Below, piece after piece: positions 27,101 through 34,152 of a stretch of 64,000 nucleotides of DNA. The DNA comes from Crocinitomicaceae bacterium (GTDB taxonomy: Bacteria; Bacteroidota; Bacteroidia; Flavobacteriales_D; Crocinitomicaceae). Each line of letters begins with the position of its first letter. Positions within the stretch are counted from its first letter, which is position 1. A program made the translations under genes and the position numbers. The DNA lies in the NCBI GenBank assembly GCA_021325675.1, contig JAJTCM010000001.1, positions 186,001-250,000 on the forward strand, read 5' to 3'. The notes beneath the pieces were generated by a model. It made no database searches, was not told the DNA's origin, and saw only the letters and a list, made by a program, of their open reading frames with translations.

Positions 27101-27760
27101 CGTGATTTTGCCGTTTATGATCTGGTAGGCGTAAGGCTTGTTTTCACTGACAATGCCATTTTTAGTCTGGATAACGAGATTTCCTTTTTTATCAATTTTA
27201 ATGCTTTGCTGGCCGGCATATTCCAGTTGGATCAGCTCGGGCTGTACATTCGGCTGCACATGGAATTCGTATTTCAGGCTCCCGTTTTCCTCGATCAGCT
27301 TGAGGTCAATTCCGTTGTAAAGCTCTTTGAGCGTTGCTTCGGAATAAGCATGTACATCACCTACCCAGCGGTTTTTGTCCTTTCCCAGGAAATAATTGTA
27401 ATACGGTCCAACGGCTTTATCTTTTTGAATGCTTTTAATTTCATTCGAGCCAATAAAATTCAGGTGAAGCGCATCCTGCCGGTATTCCAGGCTGGGATTT
27501 TTTGCTTCAAAATTAGCGTGGCTTTCCTGGATTTTACTGTAATCCGCCAGGTGAAAAAATATTTTATGCTGCTGCACCCATAAGTTCCCGCCCGGAAAGC
27601 GGCTTTTGAAGAGAATGTTTTCATTCCATTGCCCCTTGTTTTCAATAAAAGCCTGCTGAACAGAGTGATGATGACTGATTTCCTGTGCGACAGTAACCGC
27701 CGAAGGCAGCAACGAAGTCAAAAAAGACAAAAAAAGAAAAGCAGTGCTTAAAAATCTCAT
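24170..27760 (-). CDS. Large secreted PKD-domain protein with T9SS type B (gliding-motility-associated) C-terminal domain
   Basis: The 1196-residue protein has a signal peptide (about 1-25). The N-terminal domain starts FIENKGQWNENILF, typical of DUF7948-like cargo. A beta-propeller-like region of SBBP-type repeats follows (repeated ISTYLGG / FSTYVGG / KYATYLGG patterns, about 300-740). PKD and other immunoglobulin-like modules fill about 755-1100. The C-terminal domain (about 1105-1196) has VYVPNAFSPNEKGKNE, VYNRWGELVFES and WDGTFKSRKL, the type B signature. Type B cargo is secreted through T9SS, usually with a dedicated helper in SprF-like families; none is adjacent. Likely an adhesin or surface matrix protein. 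Confidence 0.88.
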   Translation of the reverse strand: MRFLSTAFLFLSFLTSLLPSAVTVAQEISHHHSVQQAFIENKGQWNENILFKSRFPGGNLWVQQHKIFFHLADYSKIQESHANFEAKNPSLEYRQDALHLNFIGSNEIKSIQKDKAVGPYYNYFLGKDKNRWVGDVHAYSEATLKELYNGIDLKLIEENGSLKYEFHVQPNVQPELIQLEYAGQQSIKIDKKGNLVIQTKNGIVSENKPYAYQIINGKITEVGCTFELSENTVRFKLKNYNKLYKLIIDPVLVFATYCGSVTDNFGMSATYGYDGTAYSGGTVYGNAYPTPDDAAYDVNSNFTVPNVGGSITTDAFVSKYSADGTTMLWTTFLGGGDDTQGTETVHSLICDKQNNVYVYGVTSSLDFPIQGGYQNFHAGGQPLTIQFNGSNFGNTGTDIYIARISANGHQLLASTYLGGSDNDGVNYTIFGKNGGYSSTIYYDSLTTNYGDQFRGEIMLDSNSNCLVASCSRSTNFPVFNAYQATNAGQQDGVIFKLNPNLSNLLFSTYVGGDNNDACYSVKIDSSYNMVFAGGTCSSNLPQTAGSYQPAYNGGISDGFVGKLNPMGNFIERISYIGTANYDQAFFVEIDRNDNVFLLGQSRGGTFPVVNAGFVNPNSGQFIAKLDENLAILENSTVFGNGDGNINISPSAFLVDICGNIYVSGWGANILQGVPLSGMEVTAGENPVPPNGFDFYLMVIERSFNSLKYATYLGGPFAEEHVDGGTSRYDKNGVVYQSVCGGCGGNSDFPTSPNAWSSQNLSPNCNNLIFKYDFELILDTKFAASDTTGCTPFTVTFINETVASDTYYWVFGNGDTSSLIFSPTVVFDSVGVYEVFLISQDSICLLVDTAKTTIEVSGPLQLSASNDTTLCSYDAIELVANSFGTSSDFHWSSNSSFTDTLNSSLQDSTLLINPQNQVQTYYVRLANPGCELTDSVTVRVTSAGHQLTGSGPVCEGEDFIVNAINNSPFTFTYNWRPASLIKTQLSPSSVSAVTDQPAYLYVDVTASNGCIFTDSILVEVSPVNSLAVNALASDTVVISGTEVTLSAFPAGSYTYQWSPANGVDDPDAQQTSAIINQTTTFTVQVTDGLCTATDTVSILCVTSECKPPYVYVPNAFSPNEKGKNELFYVRGPQIESMLLRVYNRWGELVFESTDPKNGWDGTFKSRKLDPDVFDYYLEVTCVGGNSEIIKGNITILK

Positions 27761-27778
27761 GAAATTGAAATCAAGTAG

Positions 27779-27786
27779 TAAATTTG
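27779..27786 (+). promoter_or_regulatory. Candidate -7 box for the GlcD-like gene
   Basis: TAAATTTG matches the Bacteroidota -7 consensus TAnnTTTG exactly and lies 41 bases before the ATG. No TTTG or TTG is seen at the usual distance upstream, so support is partial. Confidence 0.4.
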
Positions 27787-27826
27787 TATAAAAATAGCAA
27801 AAAAATCAAATTAAACTTTTTCCTGC

Positions 27827-29224
27827 ATGAATTTTCATAAAATCACCGACCGCGATTTGTCTTATTTTGAACAGCTTTTGCCGGGAAATTGTTTTGCCCA
27901 GGCCGAAGTACTGGAAGCTTATGCGCACGATGAAACGGAAGACCTGCATTTCATGCCGGAAGTGGTTTTGAAGCCATCAACAACAGAAGAAGTTTCAGCT
28001 ATTTTGAAATATTGTCACGAACACGGGATTTGTGTTACCCCGGCAGGCGGGAGAACAGGTTTGAGCGGTGGAATGCTGCCTGTTTTTGGCGGTGTGATCA
28101 TGTCCATGGAGAAATTCAACCGGATCCTGGATATCGACGAACGCAACCACCAGGTAACAACCGAGCCGGGCGTTATTACACAGGTACTGCAAAATACGCT
28201 GAAAGAAAGAGGTTTGATGTACCCGCCGGACCCTTCCAGCAAAGGAAGCTGCTTTATCGGGGGCAATGTTTCCGAAAATTCAGGCGGCCCGAAAGCTGTG
28301 AAATACGGCGTGACGAAAGATTACGTGCTGAACCTCGAGGTGGTGCTCCCAACCGGCGAAATTATCTGGACGGGCGCCAATGTGTTGAAGAATGCCACAG
28401 GCTACAATTTAACGCAATTAATGGTAGGAAGTGAAGGAACGCTGGGAGTGATCACGAAGATCGTCCTGAGGCTGATCCAGCACCCGACACAGGATTTGCT
28501 GATGCTCGTGCCGTTTTTTGATGCACAGAAAGCCTGTGAGGCCGTCGCTCAGATTTTCCAGGCCGGCGTTACCCCAAGCGGACTGGAGTTCATGGAGCGT
28601 GACGCCATCTTGTGGACTTTGCCTTATGAGCCGGATACGGTGATCGAAGTGAAAGACAACCACCAGGCGCACTTGCTGATCGAAGTGGACGGTTTCGACC
28701 AGGAAATCCTCATGAAAGAATGCGAAAAGATCATGGAAGTGCTGGCCGGTTTTGATACCGATGAAATCCTTTTTGCCGAAAGCCAGGCCCAGAAGGAGCA
28801 GCTTTGGAAATTGCGCCGCAAAGTAGGGGAGGCTGTTAAATCCCATTCGATTTATAAGGAAGAAGACACGGTTGTTCCCCGCTACGAGCTTCCGAAACTG
28901 CTGGCGCTTGTAAAAGCTGTGGGCAAAAAATACGGGTTTACTTCCGTTTGCTATGGTCACGCCGGTGACGGAAACCTGCATGTAAACATCATCAAAGGCG
29001 ATTTGACGGATGAATTCTGGAACGAAGGGCTTTCCGTTGCCATTGCTGAAATTTTTGAAGGCGTAGTGAAATTAGGCGGTACGATTTCCGGTGAGCACGG
29101 GATTGGTTTAGTACAAAGACAATACATGCCGATCGCTTTTCCGGGAGTGCAGCTTGATCTGATGCGCGCTATCAAACGTGCTTTTGATCCGAAAGGGATT
29201 TTGAACCCGGGGAAGATATTTTAG
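27827..29224 (+). CDS. FAD-linked oxidase (GlcD / D-lactate dehydrogenase family)
   Basis: The 465-residue flavoenzyme has an FAD_binding_4 (PCMH) domain with VTPAGGRTGLSGGMLP, then GLMYPPDPSSKGSCFIGGN and GYNLTQLMVGSEGTLGVIT. The C-terminal FAD-oxidase domain contains CYGHAGDGNLHVNI and TISGEHGIGLVQRQ, where the His residues shape the active site. It oxidises a 2-hydroxy acid such as glycolate or D-lactate to the 2-oxo acid. No separate GlcE or GlcF subunits are adjacent, which favours a single-subunit D-lactate-dehydrogenase type, but the substrate is not decided. It is monocistronic. Confidence 0.88.
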   Translation: MNFHKITDRDLSYFEQLLPGNCFAQAEVLEAYAHDETEDLHFMPEVVLKPSTTEEVSAILKYCHEHGICVTPAGGRTGLSGGMLPVFGGVIMSMEKFNRILDIDERNHQVTTEPGVITQVLQNTLKERGLMYPPDPSSKGSCFIGGNVSENSGGPKAVKYGVTKDYVLNLEVVLPTGEIIWTGANVLKNATGYNLTQLMVGSEGTLGVITKIVLRLIQHPTQDLLMLVPFFDAQKACEAVAQIFQAGVTPSGLEFMERDAILWTLPYEPDTVIEVKDNHQAHLLIEVDGFDQEILMKECEKIMEVLAGFDTDEILFAESQAQKEQLWKLRRKVGEAVKSHSIYKEEDTVVPRYELPKLLALVKAVGKKYGFTSVCYGHAGDGNLHVNIIKGDLTDEFWNEGLSVAIAEIFEGVVKLGGTISGEHGIGLVQRQYMPIAFPGVQLDLMRAIKRAFDPKGILNPGKIF

Positions 29225-29258
29225 AATTAAGAATTAAGAATTAAGAATTAAGAATTAA
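29224..29258. repeat. Tandem heptamer GAATTAA x5
   Basis: Five exact copies of GAATTAA begin in the last base of the stop codon of the preceding gene. A sixth diverged unit (GAATGAA) follows. The same heptamer occurs singly in other intergenic stretches here. Likely a slippage-prone simple repeat. Confidence 0.85.
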
Positions 29259-29341
29259 GAATGAAATGTCAATATTTTATCTCCAAGCTTCAGTTTGAAT
29301 TTTCAATTTAATTAAACTAATTTTCGAAATTCAGGAATAAT

Positions 29342-29375
29342 TTTGCAGATGTGTGCAGAAAAAAACTTATTTTTG
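29342..29375 (+). promoter_or_regulatory. Candidate promoter before the zeta-like fragment
   Basis: TTTG at 29342-29345 and TATTTTTG at 29368-29375 match the -33 and -7 elements, with a rather long 22-base spacer. An ATG follows at 29380. Confidence 0.4.
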
Positions 29376-29379
29376 AGTA

Positions 29380-29472
29380 ATGAATTCCAACCTCTATATC
29401 ATTGCCGGCTGTAATGGCTTCAACTTCAATATACGATCTTATAATCCGCGGGAAATAAAAATCAGTTATTGA
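29380..29472 (+). pseudogene. Thirty-codon fragment resembling the start of a zeta-toxin-like P-loop ATPase
   Basis: The reading frame gives MNSNLYIIAGCNG followed by FNFNIRSYNPREIKISY and a stop. The first 13 residues match the start of bacterial zeta-toxin-like kinases, where a P-loop NGAGKTT normally follows. Here the P-loop lysine is missing and the frame ends at once, overlapping the end of the convergent DUF4924 gene. This looks like the remnant of a deleted gene with its promoter kept. The match is from memory of the family motif and covers few residues, so it is tentative. Confidence 0.4.
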
Positions 29473-30013
29473 AAAAAGTCAGCTCACCGTTTTTCATCTG
29501 GTGATACGCCCTGGAAAGGTAAGCCACGCAAATCCGCATCGCATCGAAAGCAGCTTCAGACTCCGCGCTGATCTCTTTTTGCTGCAGCTTGAGCAATAAT
29601 TTCATGTACAGCGCATGGAACATGATCTCGATGTGGTTTTTGTCCTTCAGGTTCGATTTTTCCCGGAAAGCTTCGATGTGCTCAATCGCTGTATTGTAGA
29701 GCGTTTTGTATTTCTCATCATTCGCCATGTTCAGCAGCGTATTGTGGAGGAAGGAAAGCTCGATCATCACTTCCTGGATGAGGTATAAATGCCCTTTTTC
29801 TCCGAGCTTCTGGCTTTTCATCTGTTGGATCAGGTCGCCGTACCACTGGCGGTATTGGCTGTGAAAGCTTTGATCGGGCAGCTGCGGCGCAACATATTCT
29901 TCCATGATACGTTCCAGGTCGAAATTAAAAGAACGGATCACATCTTCAATCTGGTACATGTAGAGAATGTACTCAGCAATATTTTCCTGTAATTTTTTGC
30001 GTGCGATGAACAT
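29462..30013 (-). CDS. DUF4924 family protein
   Basis: The 183-residue, mainly helical cytoplasmic protein begins MFIARKKLQENIAEYILYMYQIEDVIRS, the typical opening of the Bacteroidota-specific DUF4924 family (quoted block is residues 1-28 in part: MFIARKKL, then AEYILYMYQIEDVIRSF). No catalytic motif is known. It sits upstream, in the direction of nothing obvious: its start faces away from the OmpH-like gene stop, with a 77-base AT-rich gap. Function unknown. Confidence 0.78.
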   Translation of the reverse strand: MFIARKKLQENIAEYILYMYQIEDVIRSFNFDLERIMEEYVAPQLPDQSFHSQYRQWYGDLIQQMKSQKLGEKGHLYLIQEVMIELSFLHNTLLNMANDEKYKTLYNTAIEHIEAFREKSNLKDKNHIEIMFHALYMKLLLKLQQKEISAESEAAFDAMRICVAYLSRAYHQMKNGELTFFNN

Positions 30014-30090
30014 ATTTTGAATGAAGAATTTACAATGAAGAATGGAAAATTAAAAGTCAATTCTCCATTTTTTCATTCTCAATTTTCAAA
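30014..30090. repeat. AT-rich inverted repeat, GAATTAAGAATGGAGAA family
   Basis: The gap contains AATGAAGAATGGAAAATT and, in opposite orientation, AATTCTCCATTTTTTCATTC. These are imperfect inverted halves of a sequence also found at 34075-34130, 38130-38190 and 42467-42561. No gene is seen. Confidence 0.5.
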
Positions 30091-30696
30091 TTACTTTTTG
30101 TCTTTTCCTAAATCAGTTTCGATTTCAGCCTGGTGCTCGTTCAGGTAAGCAATGAATTCTTTCGTTACATCCATCGATGAGTTGATGAAATTGATTTGTC
30201 CGCCGGCGCCATGGATCAGCAGCAAGTCGATGTTATGCTTTTCACAGTACTTTTTCCCGGCCGCTTCAATGCGTTTCGTTAATACGTCAAGGATTTCAAC
30301 CGTTTCTTCTTCGATTTTTGTTCCCTGAGTTTGCTGGTATTGATACAATTCCTGCTCGCGGCGTTGTGCTTCCTGCTGAATGGATTGGATTTCGTAATTG
30401 GAGAGCTGACCGCTTTTTGCGCGCTCGTCGTTTTTGAGGATGTATTCCTGGAGTGAGCGCTGGCGTCTTTCAAGCTCTTTCTGGAATTTCGTTTGCTTCA
30501 CTTTGGTAACAGAATCCTGCTCACGGTAATAATCGAACTGTGATTTTAAGGAATCCTGGATGTAATACGCGATTTTGAGCCCGTTTTTGATCGTAGGCAC
30601 ATCCGGCGTGGTGTTTTCTTTTTCTTTGGTTTTTTCTCCGCAGGAAGCCACAGCAGCAGCTAATAAAGCGGTCAGTAGAATAAATTTAATTTTCAT
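30091..30696 (-). CDS. OmpH/Skp-family lipoprotein
   Basis: The 201-residue protein (ATG at 30696) has a lipoprotein signal with lipobox AVASC (C19). A long charged helical region (about 45-130: QFDYYREQDSVTKVKQTKFQ and following) is typical of the tentacles of Skp/OmpH chaperones. The C-terminal part KKYCEKHNIDLLLIHGAGGQ is the conserved OmpH beta-segment. Skp-like proteins hold unfolded outer-membrane proteins in the periplasm; a lipid anchor is a variation on the usual soluble form. It overlaps the upstream small gene by 11 bases, so translation is probably coupled. Confidence 0.82.
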   Translation of the reverse strand: MKIKFILLTALLAAAVASCGEKTKEKENTTPDVPTIKNGLKIAYYIQDSLKSQFDYYREQDSVTKVKQTKFQKELERRQRSLQEYILKNDERAKSGQLSNYEIQSIQQEAQRREQELYQYQQTQGTKIEEETVEILDVLTKRIEAAGKKYCEKHNIDLLLIHGAGGQINFINSSMDVTKEFIAYLNEHQAEIETDLGKDKK

Positions 30697-30943
30697 GCTT
30701 TGCATTTTTAGTATTAAAGGCATTTTCCCAGTCTTCGCGCATAGTAATAAAGCGCTCGAGGCTCTTTCTCAGCAGTTCCGGCGTAATCATAGCTTTCACA
30801 TCGTCCAGCCCGAAAACGTCGGATTCACCGATTTTGAATACCTGCTCAAACTGTCCGAGCTCAATTTTGACAAGGTACTTGTCATTGTAATTAAAGATTT
30901 GGATTTTATATCTTTCGTGCGGTATTTCGGCTACGACCCTCAT
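30686..30943 (-). CDS. Conserved small protein of unknown function
   Basis: The 85-residue soluble protein begins MRVVAEIPHERYKIQIFNYN and contains DKYLVKIELGQFEQVFKIGE and a C-terminal helix with KSLERFITMREDWENAF. The ATG at 30943 is preferred over an earlier in-frame start with four Lys residues. The 11-base overlap with the OmpH-like gene indicates a two-gene operon. No domain recognised. Confidence 0.65.
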   Translation of the reverse strand: MRVVAEIPHERYKIQIFNYNDKYLVKIELGQFEQVFKIGESDVFGLDDVKAMITPELLRKSLERFITMREDWENAFNTKNAKHEN

Positions 30944-31017
30944 GGATTTTTTTTTCAGCAAAAATAATAAAATAAAGCACTGTTATAAATTTTAGGTAAG
31001 AGTTAAGTGTATTTTTT

Positions 31018-31168
31018 GCCACGAATTCCACGAAACACACAAATCTGAATTATTGATTATGATATTATACGAATATAATTCACCAAGTGATTGTTAAGAG
31101 AATTAGTGGAATTTCCATGTAAACAGCTGATTATCCAAACCGTATTGGACATGAGTGGAATTCGTGGC
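31018..31168. repeat. Intergenic element with inverted ends, CACGAAT family, copy C
   Basis: GCCACGAATTCCAC (31018-31031) and GTGGAATTCGTGGC (31155-31168) are perfect 14-base inverted ends of a 151-base element. It occupies most of the 324-base gap 30944-31267. The rest of this gap holds only the terminator below. The core ACGAATATAATTCAC and AATTAGTGG echo copies A and B. Confidence 0.7.
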
Positions 31169-31194
31169 CAATTTAAAGTTTCATCATCAAATGA

Positions 31195-31233
31195 CTAAAA
31201 GAAAAAACCATCCGCCTGCTGACGAATGGTTTT
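31195..31233 (-). terminator. Rho-independent terminator of the SiaC-like gene
   Basis: Read on the minus strand, AAAACCATTCG and CGGATGGTTTT form an 11-base stem with one G-T pair, followed by TTCTTTTAG. It lies 35 bases after the stop at 31268. Confidence 0.85.
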
Positions 31234-31267
31234 CTATAATTTAAGACTAAATAGTTAAATAGATATA

Positions 31268-31666
31268 TTAGATTGCGAATGCCACATCCTGATCGTTGTA
31301 TTCTTTGAACTCAAACGGCACTTTCACCATGAAAGCATAATCTTGTCCGACTTCATACATGTCTTCGTCAGCTTTGCGGTAATACCATTCCACTTTCGCT
31401 TCAAAACCACGTTCAACAATCTCATTTAATTTATACAAAAGGAACAAAATCCGCTTCGATGAAGAGATGTTAAAATATTCCAGGTCGATTTTAAAAGTTG
31501 TCAGCTGGCACGGCTTTTCAGAGTACTTATCGAACCATGCGAGGGCATCTCCCCAAAACGGTTCCGGGTTGTCAGGAATAGATCTTCCTTTAATAGTCAT
31601 TAAACCATTAGTGTGAAACGCAATAGAGGGTGTCTGTAAGGTTGCTTCTCTTATAAAATCTACCAT
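31268..31666 (-). CDS. SiaC-family (DUF1987) regulatory protein with altered NTSS motif
   Basis: The 132-residue protein matches SiaC/DUF1987: TPSIAFHTNGLMTIKGRSIP, FWGDALAWFDKY, DLEYFNISSSKRI, and EVGQDYAFMVKVPFEF at the end. In Pseudomonas, SiaC is phosphorylated by the SiaB kinase, dephosphorylated by the PP2C phosphatase SiaA, and controls the diguanylate cyclase SiaD. In relatives I recall NTSSSK at residues 66-71; here residue 67 is Ile (codon ATC), so the usual phospho-threonine appears to be absent. The ATG at 31666 is used. A Ser/Thr kinase gene lies divergently 195 bases away. Confidence 0.82.
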   Translation of the reverse strand: MVDFIREATLQTPSIAFHTNGLMTIKGRSIPDNPEPFWGDALAWFDKYSEKPCQLTTFKIDLEYFNISSSKRILFLLYKLNEIVERGFEAKVEWYYRKADEDMYEVGQDYAFMVKVPFEFKEYNDQDVAFAI

Positions 31667-31861
31667 TTTGATGTATGTTTTCGACTGCAATTTGCAAAAA
31701 AAAAATGAATTACCATCTTTTCTCCGGTATAAAATTCAAATATTTAGATGAAAGATGATTTTTTACAAATTAACGGTTAAAATTGGTGAGCAAAAAAAAT
31801 ATCTTTTTGAGGCTGATAATGAAAACTATACGTAAACTTGCATGCCGGATCATTGATTTTT

Positions 31862-32785
31862 ATGGAGAATTTTGAGATTATTCGTCCCCTGGGAAGTGGT
31901 AAAAAGCGCAAATTCAACGAGGTTTTTCTCGTCCGCGATAAACATACCCATGAGGAAGCCGTCCTGAAATACCTGGAGAAAAATGCAGCCAATGCGTCCG
32001 GACAGGAATTGCTCCGCCAGGAAGCCAATTTTGCGTTCGATCACCCGGATTTGCCGCACATTATCGGATTCAAAGAAACGGAGGAAGCCATTTTTTTAGT
32101 GAAGGCTTTTGTTCCCGGCATTTCCCTGGACCAATACTGGAAAAAACTGGGTGAAAAACAGAAAATTCCTTTCCTGTTCCATCTCTTGCAGCAGCTCGCA
32201 CCTTTGTTTGAAGAATTGCGCAAGAAAGGGATTGTACACGGCGATATCAAGCCATCGAATATTATTATCCTGGAAGAAAATGAAAGCTTTCACGTGGCGC
32301 TGATTGATTTTGGCCTGGCTTTTTACCCGGAGAAAAGCAGGGAAAGAAAGCTTGTTTTTGCTTTAGGCTTTTCAGCCCCTGAGCTGGTCTTGAACAAGCT
32401 TTATCTTGCGGGTCACAGCAGCGACCTGTTTTCACTGGGAATTTCGATCATTCAGCTGCTGGAAGGAAAACTGCCGCTGAGCCATGCGAACCCTGCCGTG
32501 ATGACGAACCTGCAGCTGGCGCATCCGCTCGTGAAAAGTCCCAAAGTTCCTAAAAAGCTGTTTGCGGTACTGGCGAAAATGTGTTACAAGGAATCGTTTC
32601 CCAAACCGCCTCACATGCTGGATGCTTCTGAAATTGACCGGATTTTGAAACGGGGAGTTGAAAAACGCTGGCAAAGCCTCCCGGAGTTGCTTCCTGAGCT
32701 GGAGTGGATGGAAAAACCGCGTAAAGGATTATTAGAAGGATTAATAAAAATCTTTACGAATCCCGATGTTAAGGGCAAAAAATAA
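31862..32785 (+). CDS. Small soluble Ser/Thr protein kinase
   Basis: The 307-residue protein is essentially one kinase domain. The glycine loop is LGSGKKRKFNEV, the ATP lysine K36 (AVLKYLE), the C-helix glutamate probably E54, the catalytic loop HGDIKPSN (D128, K130) and the DFG motif at 149-151, with SAPEL for the APE motif. HRD is replaced by HGD. There is no membrane helix or sensor domain. The start at 31862 is the ATG closest to the glycine loop. The last 45 bases overlap the convergent gene. It stands divergent to the SiaC-like gene, which could be a substrate, but this is inference. Confidence 0.85.
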   Translation: MENFEIIRPLGSGKKRKFNEVFLVRDKHTHEEAVLKYLEKNAANASGQELLRQEANFAFDHPDLPHIIGFKETEEAIFLVKAFVPGISLDQYWKKLGEKQKIPFLFHLLQQLAPLFEELRKKGIVHGDIKPSNIIILEENESFHVALIDFGLAFYPEKSRERKLVFALGFSAPELVLNKLYLAGHSSDLFSLGISIIQLLEGKLPLSHANPAVMTNLQLAHPLVKSPKVPKKLFAVLAKMCYKESFPKPPHMLDASEIDRILKRGVEKRWQSLPELLPELEWMEKPRKGLLEGLIKIFTNPDVKGKK

Positions 32786-33394
32786 GTTGGAGTAATTGGT
32801 TGGAACGGTTTGCAAATTCTGGCTTTTAATTGCAAGCAGGGAATAATTGATCCCGGCATCGAGGTAAATGGTCCCGAAATAAAAAGAGTTTTTAATCCCG
32901 CCGTTTAATCCCAAAGCAAAACCAACAATCGAACCGGTTTGCTCGACATCATTTTCCGTATAGTACAGGCTTTTGTTGTAATCGTCCAGCTCGTAGCGAA
33001 CCTTGTTAAACACGATATTCAGGTTGGAACCGCCGTAAAAGCCAAAGCCGGATTCGTAGCCATCACCAAAGTAATAGCGCTTTCCGAATTCGAGCACGGT
33101 ATAATTGTATTTTTCACGGGATCCGACTTGTGCAACAAAAGGGGAGGTGTTCATGTCATAAGCCAGGATAACAGCGGAATCCTGATCACCTTTTTTGTAA
33201 GGCGTAAAAGAAAAGCGGGCGTAAAGCGTGTTGGCGTCGTCATCATTGAACTCGCCGGAAATATGAAAACCGGGGTAAGCGGCCGGGATCCCGAAAGGTT
33301 TCAATAAAGACGGACCAGCTGAAACACTGAACTGACTGAAAAATGAAAAAGTAAATGCTGAGGAAAAAAAGAATGTTGTAAGGATATTTTTCAT
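32741..33394 (-). CDS. Outer-membrane beta-barrel-like exported protein
   Basis: The 217-residue protein has a signal peptide (about 1-20). Alternating strands and turns follow: FSVSAGPSLLKPFG, RFSFTPYKKGD, ELGKRYYFGDGYESGFGFYGGSN and FALNIGIRKDFY with an aromatic C-terminus. This is typical of small eight-stranded outer-membrane barrels of Bacteroidota. Its 3' end overlaps the kinase gene by 45 bases on the opposite strand. No specific family or ligand can be named. Confidence 0.65.
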   Translation of the reverse strand: MKNILTTFFFSSAFTFSFFSQFSVSAGPSLLKPFGIPAAYPGFHISGEFNDDDANTLYARFSFTPYKKGDQDSAVILAYDMNTSPFVAQVGSREKYNYTVLEFGKRYYFGDGYESGFGFYGGSNLNIVFNKVRYELDDYNKSLYYTENDVEQTGSIVGFALGLNGGIKNSFYFGTIYLDAGINYSLLAIKSQNLQTVPTNYSNLFFALNIGIRKDFY

Positions 33395-33478
33395 AAGTCT
33401 GACTTTCTAACAAATATAGGAAACAATTTTGTATAGCTTAAGTTTTTAACATAAATTTATGCGTTCAATTGATTCAAC

Positions 33479-34078
33479 ATGGCTGTTTACAAATTTAACG
33501 GTTTTATACCGGTGATCAAAGCGAGTAGTTTTATTCATCCCAAAGCTTCCGTTACCGGAAATGTCATTATCGGCGAAAATGTCTATATCGGGCCGGGCGC
33601 AGCCATCCGGGGAGATTGGGGGCAAATCATCATTGAAGACGGCTGTAATGTGCAGGAAAACTGTACGGTGCATATGTTTCCGGGAACCACAACCATTCTC
33701 AAAAAAGGCGCGCACATCGGCCACGGGGCAATCATTCACGGTGGGATTATCGGTGAAAACTGCCTGATCGGGATGAATTCCGTTATTATGGACGATGCCG
33801 TGATCGAAGAAGAATGCATTATCGGCGCTTTGTGTTTCGTGCCGGCGAAAATGCACATTCCGCGCCGCAGCCTGGTTGTTGGGAATCCCGCCAAAATCAT
33901 CAAAGAAGTTTCCGATGAAATGATCGCCTGGAAAACGAAAGGAACGCAGCTTTACCAGGCACTTCCGGCTGAATGTCACGCCACACTAGAAGAAACGGAG
34001 CCCCTGCGCGAAATCGAAGCCAACCGCCCCAGCCAGGAAAAACTGTTTGAAACCTGGGAGAAAGTGAAGAAGAATTAA
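33479..34078 (+). CDS. Gamma-carbonic-anhydrase-like hexapeptide protein (PaaY family)
   Basis: The 199-residue protein is a left-handed beta-helix (IHPKASVTGNVIIGENVYIG and further hexapeptides) followed by a C-terminal helical region. The three zinc-ligand histidines of gamma-carbonic anhydrases appear as H65, H82 and H87 (TVHMF, HIGHGAIIHGG). The C-terminal half resembles PaaY, a thioesterase linked to phenylacetate breakdown. No paa genes are adjacent, so carbonic anhydrase, thioesterase or acyltransferase activity are all possible. Confidence 0.78.
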   Translation: MAVYKFNGFIPVIKASSFIHPKASVTGNVIIGENVYIGPGAAIRGDWGQIIIEDGCNVQENCTVHMFPGTTTILKKGAHIGHGAIIHGGIIGENCLIGMNSVIMDDAVIEEECIIGALCFVPAKMHIPRRSLVVGNPAKIIKEVSDEMIAWKTKGTQLYQALPAECHATLEETEPLREIEANRPSQEKLFETWEKVKKN

Positions 34079-34152
34079 GAATTGAAAATGGAGAAATGGA
34101 ATAGCATAATTCTTCATTTTCAATTTAATATATACATTTGCAAAAAAAACGC

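Noticed and set aside
29224-29258. GAATTAA tandem as a CRISPR or iteron array
   Set aside because: Seven-base units without spacers and no replication or cas genes nearby; simple-sequence repeat is the better reading.
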